Shown here: positions 12,411 to 25,359 of the stretch, piece after piece
How positions within the stretch are numbered: the first letter of the stretch is position 1
How the letters are laid out: every line of letters begins with the position of its first letter
Position numbers and translations under genes: made by a program
NCBI GenBank assembly: GCA_028023455.1
Contig: JAQFVV010006623.1
Coordinates: 1-64,000, forward strand
DNA: 64,000 nucleotides
Origin: Epiperipatus broadwayi
Taxonomy: Eukaryota > Onychophora > Udeonychophora > Euonychophora > Peripatidae
Direction: 5' to 3'
The notes under the pieces: model-generated
Databases searched by the model: none
Seen by the model: only the letters and a program-made list of their open reading frames with translations
What the model was told of the DNA's origin: nothing

Positions 12411-12939
12411 ACCATCATTAATCTTATCTTTGGAATTATTAATAAGGCTATTTAGTGATTAGGGGCGTCTAAAACTAACATTAAAATCCTTTTACATAGT
12501 TGATAATATTTTTGAAAGTATAATAGGAATGTAAGACATGTCAAACTGTTGTTCAGAATTAAATATTCTATCAAATTTATGTCTGTTATTAAATTATCTT
12601 ATCTGTTTATCAAGCATGATCCTAGTGTAGCCAACTTTAATTAAATCTTTTTTATAACACTCTAAATTATTTTTTCTCTCTGCTTCAAACCTAAAAAGTT
12701 TTGAATTCCTAACTAAAAAAGCTTTAACGCCTGCCATTATATATTGAAATAGAACCTTTGAGTGTGAATGCAAATCACCCCTAACAACAAGAGGTTTTAC
12801 AAACATTAAATAATCAATAGTATAATTCAGTCTTGTCAGTCTCAAATACAAAAATTTGATTGATTAGTTATTGTTCTCCTCTTCCATTAGCCATTTAATT
12901 TTTGTCAAACATTTCTTGAATCAGCTTAATAAGAGCACA

Positions 12940-13260
12940 AACAATAATATCATCCACATATCTTGTGTATATCACATCTTTATTAGTGTCTAAAAATGTT
13001 AAATAACATCTCTTTTGATGAAAGCTACTGCTAAGCTATATATCATGCCACTAACAGATAAATCCATGGGCCATTTTGTAGCCATAATAAAAGTTTTATC
13101 CTTAAATGTGGCATACGAATTGTTATTAATCCTTCATAAAACACCCATAATAAATTGTGCATTCTTACCAGTAATTGTTCTAAGCTTCAACAGATCCCAT
13201 ATAACATTCATTGACCAAACTCTATTAAACAGATCCATAGAGCTCAGTTACATGGAATGA
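12940..13260 (-). pseudogene. PLE1 reverse transcriptase core (broken)
   Basis: The minus strand carries the motif C box YVDD in the context YTRYVDDIIVCALIKL, followed by IQEMF, also found in PLE2. Upstream in the same element, motif A reads SFHVTELYGSV where active PLE enzymes have an aspartate (F-D-V); the histidine replaces a catalytic metal-binding residue. Stop codons lie between the motifs. The plus-strand open frame over this region is antisense and not a gene. Confidence 0.65.
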
Positions 13261-13890
13261 AGTCATTTTAAATTTTTTACAGATATTTATATTTTTCATT
13301 ATATTAACAATGTCAAATGATGACTTAATTGTCAATTTTCCAAAACCAAGTTTAGACTGGATTCATTCTACAGCTGCTTTGATGGCTATAATATGTTCCA
13401 CCAAAATTGATCATAAGTCTTAATGGACAATTATTCTTCTTAGAGAGTTTTATATTAACAAATATCTATGGAGTGGCAGCTGCTAAAGGGTATATTTTAA
13501 AGTAATTGGAATGTAAAAATGCTTTACTATCATGGTTTCTAAGGTTATTAGATATAAATTTGTCTTTTTGTCTTTAAGGTTGTAATCATTGACTCACTTG
13601 AATTTAATCAGACTAATTTGATGACTTATTTTTTCAATATAAATAGCTTTCGTTAACAGCATAAATAAGTTTCCTCTACCCTTTTTAAGATACACAATGT
13701 CATTTTTTGTTAGAAATTCATTAAACTTTTTAAACTTTTTACTCTAGCATCTATTAGAAAAAGAACTGTGACAATAATTAAATAAAGCATTCAATTTTTT
13801 TATAATCAATTCTTTATTCACACACTTATCCACCACATTCTCATAATCTGTTACTAATTCCATTTGAGGATTATAATAAGATGATAAGGC

Positions 13891-14080
13891 AACTAATTTT
13901 CATTTCCACTGAGATATTTAAGAGATGTGTTTGTCTGAAAAATAAATTAACAAAAAAGTTGCAAACAAACAGGCATAATGCTACCTGATTTAATGAATTC
14001 TACAAATGTTAATTTATCAAGAAATGAACTTCTGAGATCCCAAATTCCATTACTATAACTAGTCCATACTTTGTGGGAGG
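13891..14080. other. Spacer between the head-to-head PLE copies
   Basis: About 190 bp between the two inverted PLE arms. No gene is visible. Each element's 5' end faces this spacer, so any promoter for either copy would lie here or within the arms. Confidence 0.5.
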
Positions 14081-14303
14081 TGATTGGTATAATCCCCAAA
14101 TGGAATTAATAGCAAATTTCAAGAATGCAGTGGATCAGTGTGTGAATGAAGAATTGATTATAGAAAATGCAAATGCTTTACTTAATTATTGTCATAGTTC
14201 TTTTTCTAATAGATGCTGGAGTAAAAAGATTAAAAAGTTTAATGAATTTATAACAAAAATGACATTGTGTGCAAAGAGCATAAAGGTAATTGATTTCTGT
14301 TAA
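14073..14303 (+). pseudogene. PLE2 N-terminal ORF fragment
   Basis: A 76-codon open segment including YNPQMELI and CHSSFSNRCWSKKIKKFNEF. The same peptide with substitutions is encoded by PLE1 on the minus strand (about 13880-13720), so it is genuine shared coding sequence upstream of the reverse transcriptase. It ends at a stop at 14301. Confidence 0.55.
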
Positions 14304-16270
14304 AAAACAATTTATATTGAAAAAGTAAATCAGTAAATTAGACTGATTAAATTTGATTGTGTCAATGATTACAATTTTAAAAACACAAAGACAAATTTAT
14401 ATCTAATACTCTTAGAAACCATGAGAATAAAGGATTTTCATATTCCAATTATCTTAAAATATACCCTTTAATGACTGTCATTTCATGGATATTCACTAAT
14501 GTAAAACTCTCTAAGAATAATTATCTGACTTATGATCAATTTTGATGGAGCATATTATAGACATGCAGCCAAAGTGGTTTCAGAATGTATCCAGCCTAAA
14601 CTTGGTTTTGGAAACATGACAATTAAGTCATCATTTGACATTGTTAATATAATTAAAAATATAAATATCCTAAAAGATTTAGAATGGCTTTGTTTGATAT
14701 GACTGAGATGTATGGATCTGTTAATTGAGTTTTGACAATGATTATTATACAAGATCTGTTGAAGCCTATCATAATTATTGGTAAGAGAGCACAATTTATT
14801 ATAAATATTTTATGGTGGATCAATGACAATTTGTATGCCACTTTTAAGAATGAAACTTTTATTAAAACTTTTAATGATGAAACTTTTATTAAAGCTTTTA
14901 TTATTACTACAAATTGACCCATGGGCTTGTCTATTTGTGGCATGATATATAGCTTAGCAGTAGCTTTCATCAAAAGGGATGTTATTCAATTTTTTTAAAC
15001 ACTAATAAAAATGTGATATACACAAAACATAAGGATAATGCCTTTGTTTGTGTTCTCCCTAAGCTGGTTCAAGAAATGTTTAACAAATTGAAACAATTTT
15101 CTGAAATTAAATGGTTAAAGGAAGAAGAGGACAATAACCAATCAATCAAATGTCTAGATTTGAGATTGACAAGACAGAATTATACTAATTGTAAATACTG
15201 CTTAGTGTTAGGGATAATTTGCATCCACACTCAAAGGTTCTATTTTAATATAAAATGGCAGGCTTTAAAGCTTTTTTGTTTAAGAATTCAAAAATTTGTA
15301 AGTTGGTTATTCTAGGGTCATGCTTGACAAACAGATAAGAAAATTTAATAATAGACATAAATTTGATAGAACATCTCATTTTAAACCATGGTTTGACATA
15401 CCTTACATCCTTTATATACATTCAAAAATTGTATTGATTATACAAAAGGATTTTAATATATGGTTTTAAATACTTCTTATCACTAATTAGACTTATTAAT
15501 AATTCCAAGGGTAAGATTAATGATGATGATAAAGTTCAATTGGTCTGTCTGTATCTGGGATTTCAATTTTGAAATGTCAGATACTATGGAGAGGCACATA
15601 CAAACTTAAAATCAAGAATCATACAGCATGCTCATTTATATAACAGAACTAAAGACAACAGTATTTATAACTCAGTATTTGTAGACCAAATATGATCTAT
15701 ATGAATTTGGTAGAATATAAAAATATATATTTACTTAGGAGTGGATTAAAATTTAATTAGGCAAATCTTGAAAAAAAAATATTACAAAAATAGTGAAGGA
15801 ATATAGAATTATATATATTTGTAGCAATACAAGTTTGATTTAATGCACAGTAAGGTAAGTCACTTCAATAAAAAAATTGAATCATAGAACCTGCTGATGC
15901 TAAAATTACTTGACTAGAAAATAATAATAATAATAATAAAGATCAAAAAGCGAGATAAGCATGGCACATAATCAATTCTAAGAACACCATAAATATAAGA
16001 GCCAATAGCATTCCTCTTAGAAAAACACTGGCCATTTAATCCAATGACATGGACAACTGATAAATCAATTTACACATGCAAATCTATTATAATCAGTGAT
16101 TAGTTTAATGTGAATTTATATGCATGCAGATATGCTAATATATTTGCTAATATTCACTTTAGTAATGCTTTGACAAAGATATATCATATCGAAAGTCAGG
16201 TTTAGCAAAGTAATAAATATTGTTTTATACCAAAATTTATTACCGTAATAATTAATAATTATCTACACGG
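14081..16270 (+). mobile_element. Penelope-like element copy 2 (PLE2), decayed, inverted relative to PLE1
   Basis: Sequence from 14083 onward matches the reverse complement of PLE1 from about 13880 outward, through to the shared tail near 16270. Motif A is intact as FDMTEMYGSVN (14693-14725), but motif C has become HKDN in the context VIYTKHKDNAFVCVL (near 15020). The GIY-YIG region at about 15570-15690 keeps NVRYYGEAHTNLKSRIIQHA but has an in-frame stop just before it. A 27-bp tandem duplication at 14851-14904 is absent from PLE1. The copy is non-functional. Confidence 0.75.
15013..15315 (+). pseudogene. PLE2 reverse transcriptase motif C region, catalytic box lost
   Basis: A 100-codon open frame starting just at the motif C position. 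It keeps the flanks seen in PLE1 (IYT before, VCxLxKLxQEMF after), but the catalytic YVDD is replaced by HKDN. The downstream segment (IKCLDLRLTRQNYTN) is the linker between reverse transcriptase and endonuclease. Confidence 0.55.
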
Positions 16271-19200
16271 TATATATATTATAATTATTCTTATGTATAT
16301 ACAGAAAATTTGTATAATCTACATATATATAAACATATTGTGAACAAAAAAAGTTAAAATAGAAGATATTGAATTTCTTTTTTATTAATTTCTAATTTTT
16401 TTAGATTTATTTAATATTTTTGAAATGCAGATATGTGAAACTATGGATACGGAAGTCGTCAAAATTAGAGAAAATATATTATAAATTCAATTTTAAACAA
16501 TACCATCACCTAAAATAAACCAAAATGATTGAGAAGCTTAAATCTTTATCACTTAAACTACCAAGTCCTCAACTTCACTAAAATCAAAAACAACTGACAT
16601 TTTTCATCTTTATGAGTCTAGTTCAGGATTGATCTCCGTTAATTTTGTATTAATCTATTCATCTCAGATTCTTCAAATTTTGCAATTATGCCAATAATAT
16701 TAATCTGAATTGAAATACACTTATTTATTTTTATTAGTTTTTCTGTAATTCTATATATTTTTTGACTTCCAAGCTTATGTTTGCATTCAAAAACATATTT
16801 ACTAAAAGGATTTTTTATCCACAAGGGCCTAATCATATCATGTTTAAACGTATAATATAATAGAAAGTATGATATATATATATATATAAGACAAAACATC
16901 TGTAAATAATCCACTGCATTAAAAATGACTCTCTAACAGTGTCTCCCTTTCAAACAGTGAATAAAAAAGGCAATACTTTTCAATACCAATTAATGGATCG
17001 TAAGAATTAATAGCAATTTTGTATTTTTGCTTTACTGTCCAGAAAAAATGGCTAATATGCTACCTGACATAAAAAGTCTAAAACTATTTGGAATCTAGAA
17101 CATTTTTAAGTTTCACCTGAGCCAGATTTGATCTTAGTCGACGATTATATCAGATTAATGCGCTAATTACCACATAAATCCATTCTGCATGTGTGCGTGT
17201 ATGTAAATACAATACTGCCTAACGCTTTACATCTAATTATAAACAAAATAGAATATGCACATAGCAATAAAGTACTAGTAAAATTGCAACAACAAAAAAT
17301 GACGAAAATTTCTTCCCAAGTTTAGTCTCGCCTATTACATAAAAAAAATTTCTCAAGTGAAAATTATTACCGGAAAATATGTATAAATACATACATGCAA
17401 CTGTCAATATTCCAAAACAAATAGTGAGCTGTTTTAAAAGAAGTTTGTAGTTTATACATTTTTCTATTAGTTGATCATTTTTGCTTAAGCATTTCGTTTC
17501 TTATTAACTTAAAAGGACTATTCTACTAATGACTTTATGCGTTTTGTATTAATAAGTATTAAGAAAGAAGCATTTTCAAAGCTCAATTTAGATAATGAAA
17601 TCTGTAATTCTCCGGAGGGCCTCTCACGACTTTTAGAGATAAACAATCTTATTTTTAAGTATTTTATAAGATTATTTTGAGCAATATTTTACTGCAGTAA
17701 ATTTTTTTTAAAAAAAATAATATAAACCCATAACTTGAAAAATTATGTGTATATAAAAACTATTTTAGAAAATAAAAGATCTAGTTTATATATTACTATT
17801 TTCCATTATAAAATTAAAATAAATGATTTAAAATTTAATAAATAATAATAAAATTTTCAAGATTTAGAAAATAAAATTAACTCTAAAATAAAGGCATAAA
17901 AATAATTATGGTATAATAAATAAATTACAATAATTGAATACTTGGGTGCCTGACAGATTGGTATTAGTACTTAGTACAGTGGCTTTGGATGTCATCCATT
18001 AGTTTGGACTTGATCCAAACTTCATCTTTCGATTAATTATTTAATAATAAGCAGAAGTTTTATATGCATGTATTTATCTTCATTATTTATTTCAAAGTGC
18101 AAAAGAGACACTGCTTATTAATACAATAAATCTATAATAAATTTTGAACAAATCAAGTAAAAATTATAATTTCATTTACTTATTGATAATAGTCCAAGAA
18201 TAACAAGTAATGCTAAATATAAGCTAATTTTTGTTCTAGATAAACTGCTAAAATTAAATATAGCCTAATGCTATACTAATAATTGTAAATAAAATAGAAA
18301 TTCAGATACCAGTACAATACTAGCCAAAAACATAAATTTTATTAAAATTTTTCCACAACCACTGTTTCATCTATTAACAAAAAATGATCTATTAACCTTT
18401 TCGACATGCACTCACATTTCAGCATTTTCTAACATTTTTCTTTGTCTCACATATGATAAAATGATTATTACTCATCAGAAAATAATAAATTTGACTTCAT
18501 TTGATAGATATTTTTGTTTACTACTGAAATAAATTTTAAAAGTTCACATTTTGTTTCTGTAAATATTTAAAAAATGAGATCACAATTAAAACAAAGATTT
18601 TACACATCATCATTTCTAGAAAGATTATTTTCAGTTTATAAAATCAACAAAATATTTTTTAATTCTTATTATTTTTAAACATCAGAACAAATTATTATTG
18701 ATTTCTCTTATATTTAATGAATTATGCTTTAAAAGTTTAAATTTTTTGAATATTTATTGAAAAATTGCAATATTTTCTTACTCGTAAATATAAAGTAGAT
18801 TGTTTACGTCAAAGCTAGTTTTGTAAATTGCTTCAGGCCATATTTATGCTAGCTACTAATATAACATTATATTTTTGAAAATAAAGTATTTTGAGTCAAA
18901 AAAAGTTATTAATAATTTATATTTCTTGATATCTAATAAATATAGTGTAAATTATTTTTAAAAAAATATTTTAAACCATAATAAATTTGCAAATAAATAT
19001 GTTTTTGCATCATTGAAAACTACAATGTCATAACATGCCAAATGTTTTACAGCCTTTGCAACAGACAATGGCTGAACATGTAGGGCAGAGTTTATGCCTA
19101 TTGTAAGAGCAGGAATTTTGAATTTCCCACTTTTAGTGCAAAATTTTCAGCAAAAAATTTATTATAATAAAGAATACCATTTTACATGCATTTTAATGTA

Positions 19201-22200
19201 TAATACTTATGAAAAAATTCACCAAGGGCGAATTGGTCAAAAGATGAAATAATTTGCACCAATCGATGGTAAGATTAATTTGAAAAAATCTTTTTATTAA
19301 TAGATGAAACCATGATTGTGGAGGAATTTTACAGAATTTATTTTTTGGCTAGTATTGTAATGTTATATGAATTTCTATTTTAAATAAACTGTGTACATAA
19401 ACATTATGATACATCCCACATGATACACTATTTTCTGATTAATAGTTATCAAAGTTATTGAAGATTATTATTTTTAAATAAAATTTTCTTGTTTCTATAG
19501 TTATATTAATGTTTATCCTAGTTATGTTAGAGATATTGAGTTTATCTTTTTTCCAATGTCTATAACATGTAATGTGTCTGTCTTAAAGCAGCTACAAGTG
19601 AGGTACCCAAAAGTAACCAGAATTTTATAATAAAAAATTATTTATTTATTTTTAAGTGTTAGAAATTTAATTACTTTCAAATTACTATCCATTTGATGCA
19701 ATACACCAATCTAAATATGTTTTTGATTTTTCTAAATAGTTCAGAAACACTTCCAAAGTGATGCTATTTAATGTTCCATCTGCCAAAAAAAAAAATTGTG
19801 GCATTTTTTCATTTGAGAGATTTTAAAAATCACACAAAGCATGATGGAGCATGGTAAATTCTATAATATGATATGTGAACAGTTAAACTTACCAGTAAGA
19901 AACTTTATTAATTCAAATATCAGTTATCAACTTCTCTTGAATTATAAGTGCGATAAACTGTCATCTAAAGTCATATCAATTAAAATAAAATCTTATCACT
20001 AGTTTTAATCTCAATTTATTTTCTCTTAAATTGTATTCTCTCAATAATATTATAAATATTTCATTGTGTATCAATAAATTTCAATATAACTTATGTTGTT
20101 ATTTAGTTTTTGATTATTAATTGTTTAAATTCATTTAAGATTAACCATTATTATAATTTGATTCAATAAATTGCTGATGCTGTACTTAAAAACATAATCT
20201 TCTGGATATTCCAAGTAATTTCATCATGACTAAATAAGTAGGAGGGTTTTGTCCAGTGGATCTTATATAGAATCCTGGTGCCTTTCAAATAAATTAAAAG
20301 CTAGTTTTTTCCTCTTTATTATTAAACTTTAGTTATGTTAAGCAGGTTGGGTGACCAGGAAAAGTAGCTGCATTTGATAAAATTATCTAATATGTTCTAA
20401 TGAGGGAATTATCAAATTGAACATAGTTTGGTCACCAAATATAAAGCACATAAACTGCATAAAACCTCAAGATAAACCAGTGAATGTTATACTATATATA
20501 AAAAATAAAACTTTTTATATAAGTGATATTCTTTAGATTATGTTCCTTTTAGTGGATAAAATTTGTTGTACCTGAATTATCTGGTTCTTTGGACCTCTTT
20601 CCTTTTTTATATAATTCTTTTCCTGGTGGGATTTCATTTTTGAAAGGAGAGACGCATTGCTTTAGATGAAATATGATATTCAAATAATATTTGAGATCTA
20701 TTTGTTTTGATCTGATCTTGGCCAATTCACTGCCATATATAAATATAACCTTGTGGGGCTCAGTATAATTTTAATTAATGTAATTTAAAATAGTGTTTTC
20801 CGATATTTGTTTTTGCATGACCAACACTCCACTTGATTGTTTGTTTGTGTTCTTTTGATCACTGTTTAATAATTATATCATGTGATAGATTAACTGGCTG
20901 AAATGTAGGTCAGGATATTAAAGACAAAAATGAGAAGACTTGAGGTAAGCTGAGCTCAGCAAGCCTTGATGATTCTTGGTCTTTCACCTGAAAGATTTTG
21001 AGATTTTGCAAAAATGGTGCAAACCATTCATCTCTTGAGGCAGTGTGCTTTATTCTTTGCATCATTGGAACTGAACAGTGGGATTAAGTTTGTGTTGGTT
21101 TTGTCATTTCAAATACTGAATGTGATTATCTTTTATTTCTCTGAGCATATCATGGCAGGTTGACTATGGTTTGGTCAAATTAGATTATATTTTTTATCAT
21201 TAACATAGTTATTTGCAAATGACTCTCTTTGAGACCAAGTCTTAAAAACATAATCAAGTTTCACTTTCTTATAATGAGTTTATTTATGTGAAAGTTAACC
21301 CAAAATCTAATTCTTTCATATATTTGTTTTTTGTCTCGCACATACTTGAATTGGCATCTACCAAAGAACTTTAAACACCCTTCTGTTTTTTTTTAAATTG
21401 GCATATAATTATATCACTATCTTATGAGAGGCATAGGTTAGTTATATATTTAAAATTGTCTATCAGTGAGAAATGAAGTTAAAAGCTAGAGATTTTAAAG
21501 AATTATAAACATATGTTTTATTAATATATATATATATATATTGTACATATACATATAGTATTCAATTATTTAAAAAAAAAAAAAAAAATTTTTATTCTTT
21601 TATACATACAGAGATTTATATGTATAAAATGTACATATATGTATAAATCTATTATTATGAATAAACAGTTCTTTTTATGATTTATTATATAATATTTTTT
21701 ATTATTATTAAATAATATGTGTTAAATTTATTTAACATTCATTTTGTTAAAAAGAGTAAATCAGAAAGGTGTGAAATAAAGCAATTAAAATTGTTAGGTT
21801 GAAAGATAAAAATTGCGTGTGAAACAATGAATAGATCTGTACAAACACAAAGATGCTTTTACCTTATTTCTGATTACTGTAGATGGCGGCTTTGTTGTTT
21901 ATCTGTATCTTAGTTTATTTTCCAAAGAGGTGCTTTGATGAGATGATAGCGGTCAATTATAAGTTGTCATTGATTGTGACTCAAACTTGTGAAGCTTTGA
22001 TTTTTTTTAGATAAAAATTTCCAGATGTTTTCGGATATAACGATTAAAACAATTTTTTTAGAGGAGTTAATCATAAATTTTTTTAAGAGTCAGTTATAAA
22101 TTTCTTTAGAGAGATGATCAGTTAAATTATTATTATTATTTTTGAGACTCAACTCAATCGGTCCTTCCTTGTTATAATTCTTAAGCAGAAATGTAAGCTC

Positions 22201-22466
22201 AGATTTTTTTTTTGTAAAAGAGAGTGAACGCTTTAATTTTTTTTTCCTCTCACTCTTGGAAAGTTAAAAAAAAAAAAAGAGCAAATAAAATGTGCGTCTA
22301 TATAAAGCAATTTCCAGCCATATTATAAAAGAAGAGGAAACTGGAACAAGATTGAATTTATTATAAGCTAGTAATAATTATAAAAATGAAATTAACATAT
22401 TTGGTTATGCATAAGAATATGCCTTTGCATTGCTAAACCATTTTTTCTGCTTCCTGATTAATACAG
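16271..22466. other. AT-rich DNA, no gene seen
   Basis: About 6 kb of uniformly AT-rich sequence with only short spurious frames. The segment around 20930-21180 is somewhat less AT-biased and could be a conserved non-coding stretch, but nothing identifies it. Confidence 0.55.
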
Positions 22467-22630
22467 AGAGTCAAACTGTCTGTCTATGAAATCAGGTATC
22501 CAGAATACAAAAATGAAAGATTTTGAAACCACACAACTTTGGATGTTTGTTCCTGGTTCCTGTCTTATGAAACTCTTGCCTTTCACCAATGGAGAAGGGG
22601 AAATAGGAGGAAGAGAAAATCCATCACACT
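22467..22630 (+). other. Candidate exon or exon relic
   Basis: A roughly 164-bp island of clearly higher GC. It is preceded by a good 3' splice acceptor (ttttttctgcttcctgatta, then atacag) and followed by a possible donor (cact|gtaaac). One forward frame is open across the entire island (contains TTQLWMFVPGSCLMKLLPF) to a TAA at 22644-22646. A second frame begins RVKLSVYEIRYPEYKNERF and then stops; RVKLSVYE resembles the start of a C2-type strand, but I do not recognise the protein. It could be an exon of a gene whose introns fill the window, a pseudo-exon, or chance. Confidence 0.25.
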
Positions 22631-25242
22631 GTAAACCAATTTGGCCATAAATCAAATTTTTGTTGATTTACCTCAATCATCTATAGTGTCAACAGCAATT
22701 ATTTTTTTAAAGGAGAGAAAAACAAATCACCGCCTACTTATTCAAAGTACTTATAATAATTTTTTTTTAAATGGTAGAAGGAAGAATCAACAGTGAATAA
22801 TAAGGAAATTGAAGAACAAAAATCAATTGTTCAGCATTATCTTAAAAGTATCTGCAATAACTTTCTTTTTTTTTGTTGTTGTTGTTGAGCAAAGAGAAGC
22901 AGTCTAAAATTCAAATTAAGGACATTAATAAGGAGTAAAAAGTAGACGGGTAAATATGAACTTTCTTTAACCGATTTTATTCTTTTACTTATTAAAAGTA
23001 AACCTTAATTTACTGGTCAAAGCAATTTTCTTTTTTGATACAGAAACATTAAAGACTTGTTTATCTATAGTTATTTGCAATATCTCACAACATAGCACAA
23101 ACATAATTTAAATCTTTAAACTTAAATTTTTCATTATTTTTTTTATTATATATTGTAATGTTGAAATGTTTTTTTTTAATTGTTCTTCAGTTGTTAATGA
23201 TGATGAGCAACCTATAGATATATGCATTTATAATGTTTTTTATTTTATCTTGTTGCATATTAAAAATTAATATATGTATTTTGTTTTATTTCGCTATAAG
23301 GTTGCAAAAGAAAAAAAAAATATTTTTATATATGTGATTTTTGGGTATACATTTTAAACATATATGTTAACATTACCGAATGCGTGAATGTGTAACTGCT
23401 TACCCAAACACATCAAAGAATAGGTTATATATGATTAGTTTAAAATGGTAAATTAAAAATTAGGGCATTACATTTGAATGGAAATGAAATAACACATACA
23501 AGTTTCACCTGAAATTTATTTTATGATATGATAAGTAAGAAAATTCTTAAATAAGCATTTATAGAATATGTATTTTTTTTAATATTGATTTAAGTCAGCT
23601 TATTTTGAGATATCAAGAAAAGTGACAAACCTTATATTAAGTTTATTTGCTTATACTTATGTGAATTTTTTATATTAATAAGCCATTTATTTAATTGTCG
23701 ATTTGACTTTAAAGAAGGAAAGAAAGAGTAGTAGTGTTAATAAAATATAATTATATATCTTAATTGGTTTCCGAGTAATTATTAAGAATATTGTGTTTTG
23801 TTTTTTTTTTGTCTTAATTCTATCATTTTAATTCAGCATCATTGCTCGCAGTTATTAAGTATTACCATTCATATATATTGAGCAATCACTTGCAAATATT
23901 AAGCGTCCGCAAAATAATAGGTAAACTAGAATGTTGATATTTAGGTATTTAAGGATTATGCTTGAGAATAGCCAAATTTTGATAATTATAGTTCAACATA
24001 GAAAGCTAAAATTGTGTTGTGTCCATGAATTTAGATCATCCTCATCAAAGATGGATATCATGTTATTAGTTAAAAATGTTTCAAATAATACTATATAAAA
24101 GTTATGATCGCCATCAATCATCATTAATAAATTATAATCATTAAATTTAATGTTTAGCGTAATGAATATATTTTAGTAAATAGGGGTTTATAGAAAATTG
24201 AATATTATGCAAAGAGATTCATGATGATCAATCATCACCATTAGTATTATTAAATCCCAGTATGAAATATGATAATTTTAGTAGATGCCTATAAGTTTAT
24301 AAAGATGAATTTATTGTTGTGAGTTTATTGATAAGCCATGGCTGGTATCATCATCACTATTATAATCATTGTTATGACATCACTATTATTATCATTATTA
24401 TCATCATCATCATTATTACCTTTATTGTGATAAATAATTTAGTTAAATGGCCATCAATATCAATAATGGTCTTCACATGCTTGTTTGGAAGCCATTAATA
24501 GGATTATACATGTCTGTTCATCAATATACGCTAATGAGCTAGCAATGTCTATAAGAATCTTTGATCTATAGTATAAACTTTGGTAATATTGGGATCTTGT
24601 AATTTTATCAATATAGATAAAATGTAAGAATGTCATTTTGTTCAATAGTCATCCAAGTCATGTGTAATAAATATGTACTGAATGAGTTTGAACTCAAGTA
24701 CACTATAAATAGATACTTATCTAGATTGAAAACAATCTAGTGGCGCTCATGGGAAAACACATGTACTTAGCTAAACTGAATAAAGAGTGATATCATCCCT
24801 TTCCAACTTCATAATATTAGTTTTATAAAATATATTTTTTATAAGTTGTCATGAATAGCACCCGTGTGTGCATATGACCATGAATGGTCTTATATATTTG
24901 GAAAGAAGGATAGGAAGGATTCTTTGTTAGAAGAACCTAGTATTGGAGATAAGCATAAGGCACTCCAGGAATCTCACAGTGGGTACTTTTATTCAGTTGC
25001 TATATTTAATATTATTTTTATTAGATGACAATGGCCAGTATGTTTTATTGTTCAGATGACTGCCCCAATATATAAATAAATACCAAGAATCTTTAATGCT
25101 GATATTTTCTTTGTCTATGCTATGATGAATTGATATAGTTACAAATTATAGTTACAAATACATATCTTTTATATTAATTTAATAATTACAAATACATATT
25201 TATATTAATTGATAAATATTGTTACAAATGGCAATTGATTTA
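22631..25242. other. AT-rich DNA, no gene seen
   Basis: No supported gene. The 24000-24460 part is rich in ATC/ATT trinucleotide runs. The motif caatctagtggcgctca at 24733-24749 resembles a CTCF core. Confidence 0.5.
24733..24749 (+). promoter_or_regulatory. CTCF-like motif candidate
   Basis: caatctagtggcgctca contains CTAGTGGCGCT, close to the known bilaterian CTCF core (C-x-x-AG-x-GGCGC). GC-rich motifs are rare in this window. Binding is not shown. Confidence 0.25.
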
Positions 25243-25288
25243 TTTAAATTGTTACAATATATATATATATATATATATATACACTATT

Positions 25289-25302
25289 ATAGGTATGTTA
25301 AA

Positions 25303-25340
<38 letters not shown>

Positions 25341-25354
25341 TTTAACATACCTAT
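25289..25354. repeat. Perfect 66-bp palindrome with (TA)n core
   Basis: ataggtatgttaaattca is followed by a TA tract and then its exact reverse complement tgaatttaacatacctat. The symmetry is complete and breaks immediately outside. A separate (TA)n lies just upstream (25255-25280). It can extrude as a cruciform. Confidence 0.9.
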
Positions 25355-25359
25355 GGTTC

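Larger units (their letters stand above)
11868..13890 (-). mobile_element. Penelope-like element copy 1 (PLE1), decayed
   Basis: Read on the minus strand this contains, in order, an N-terminal segment shared with PLE2, a reverse-transcriptase motif A relic (FHVTELYGSV at 13257-13228), motif C YTRYVDDIIVCAL (about 12970), and a C-terminal GIY-YIG-like segment (12168-12410), then an untranslated tail. This domain order (RT then GIY-YIG) defines Penelope-like elements. Multiple stops and frameshifts break the ORF. The whole element is the left arm of an inverted repeat with PLE2; arm ends are approximate. Confidence 0.75.

Noticed and set aside
13015-13260. Related frames at 13015-13260 (plus) and 14653-14973 (minus) as a conserved gene pair
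   Set aside because: Both are antisense to the two PLE copies; their similarity comes from the inverted repeat, and the sense strand carries the RT motifs.
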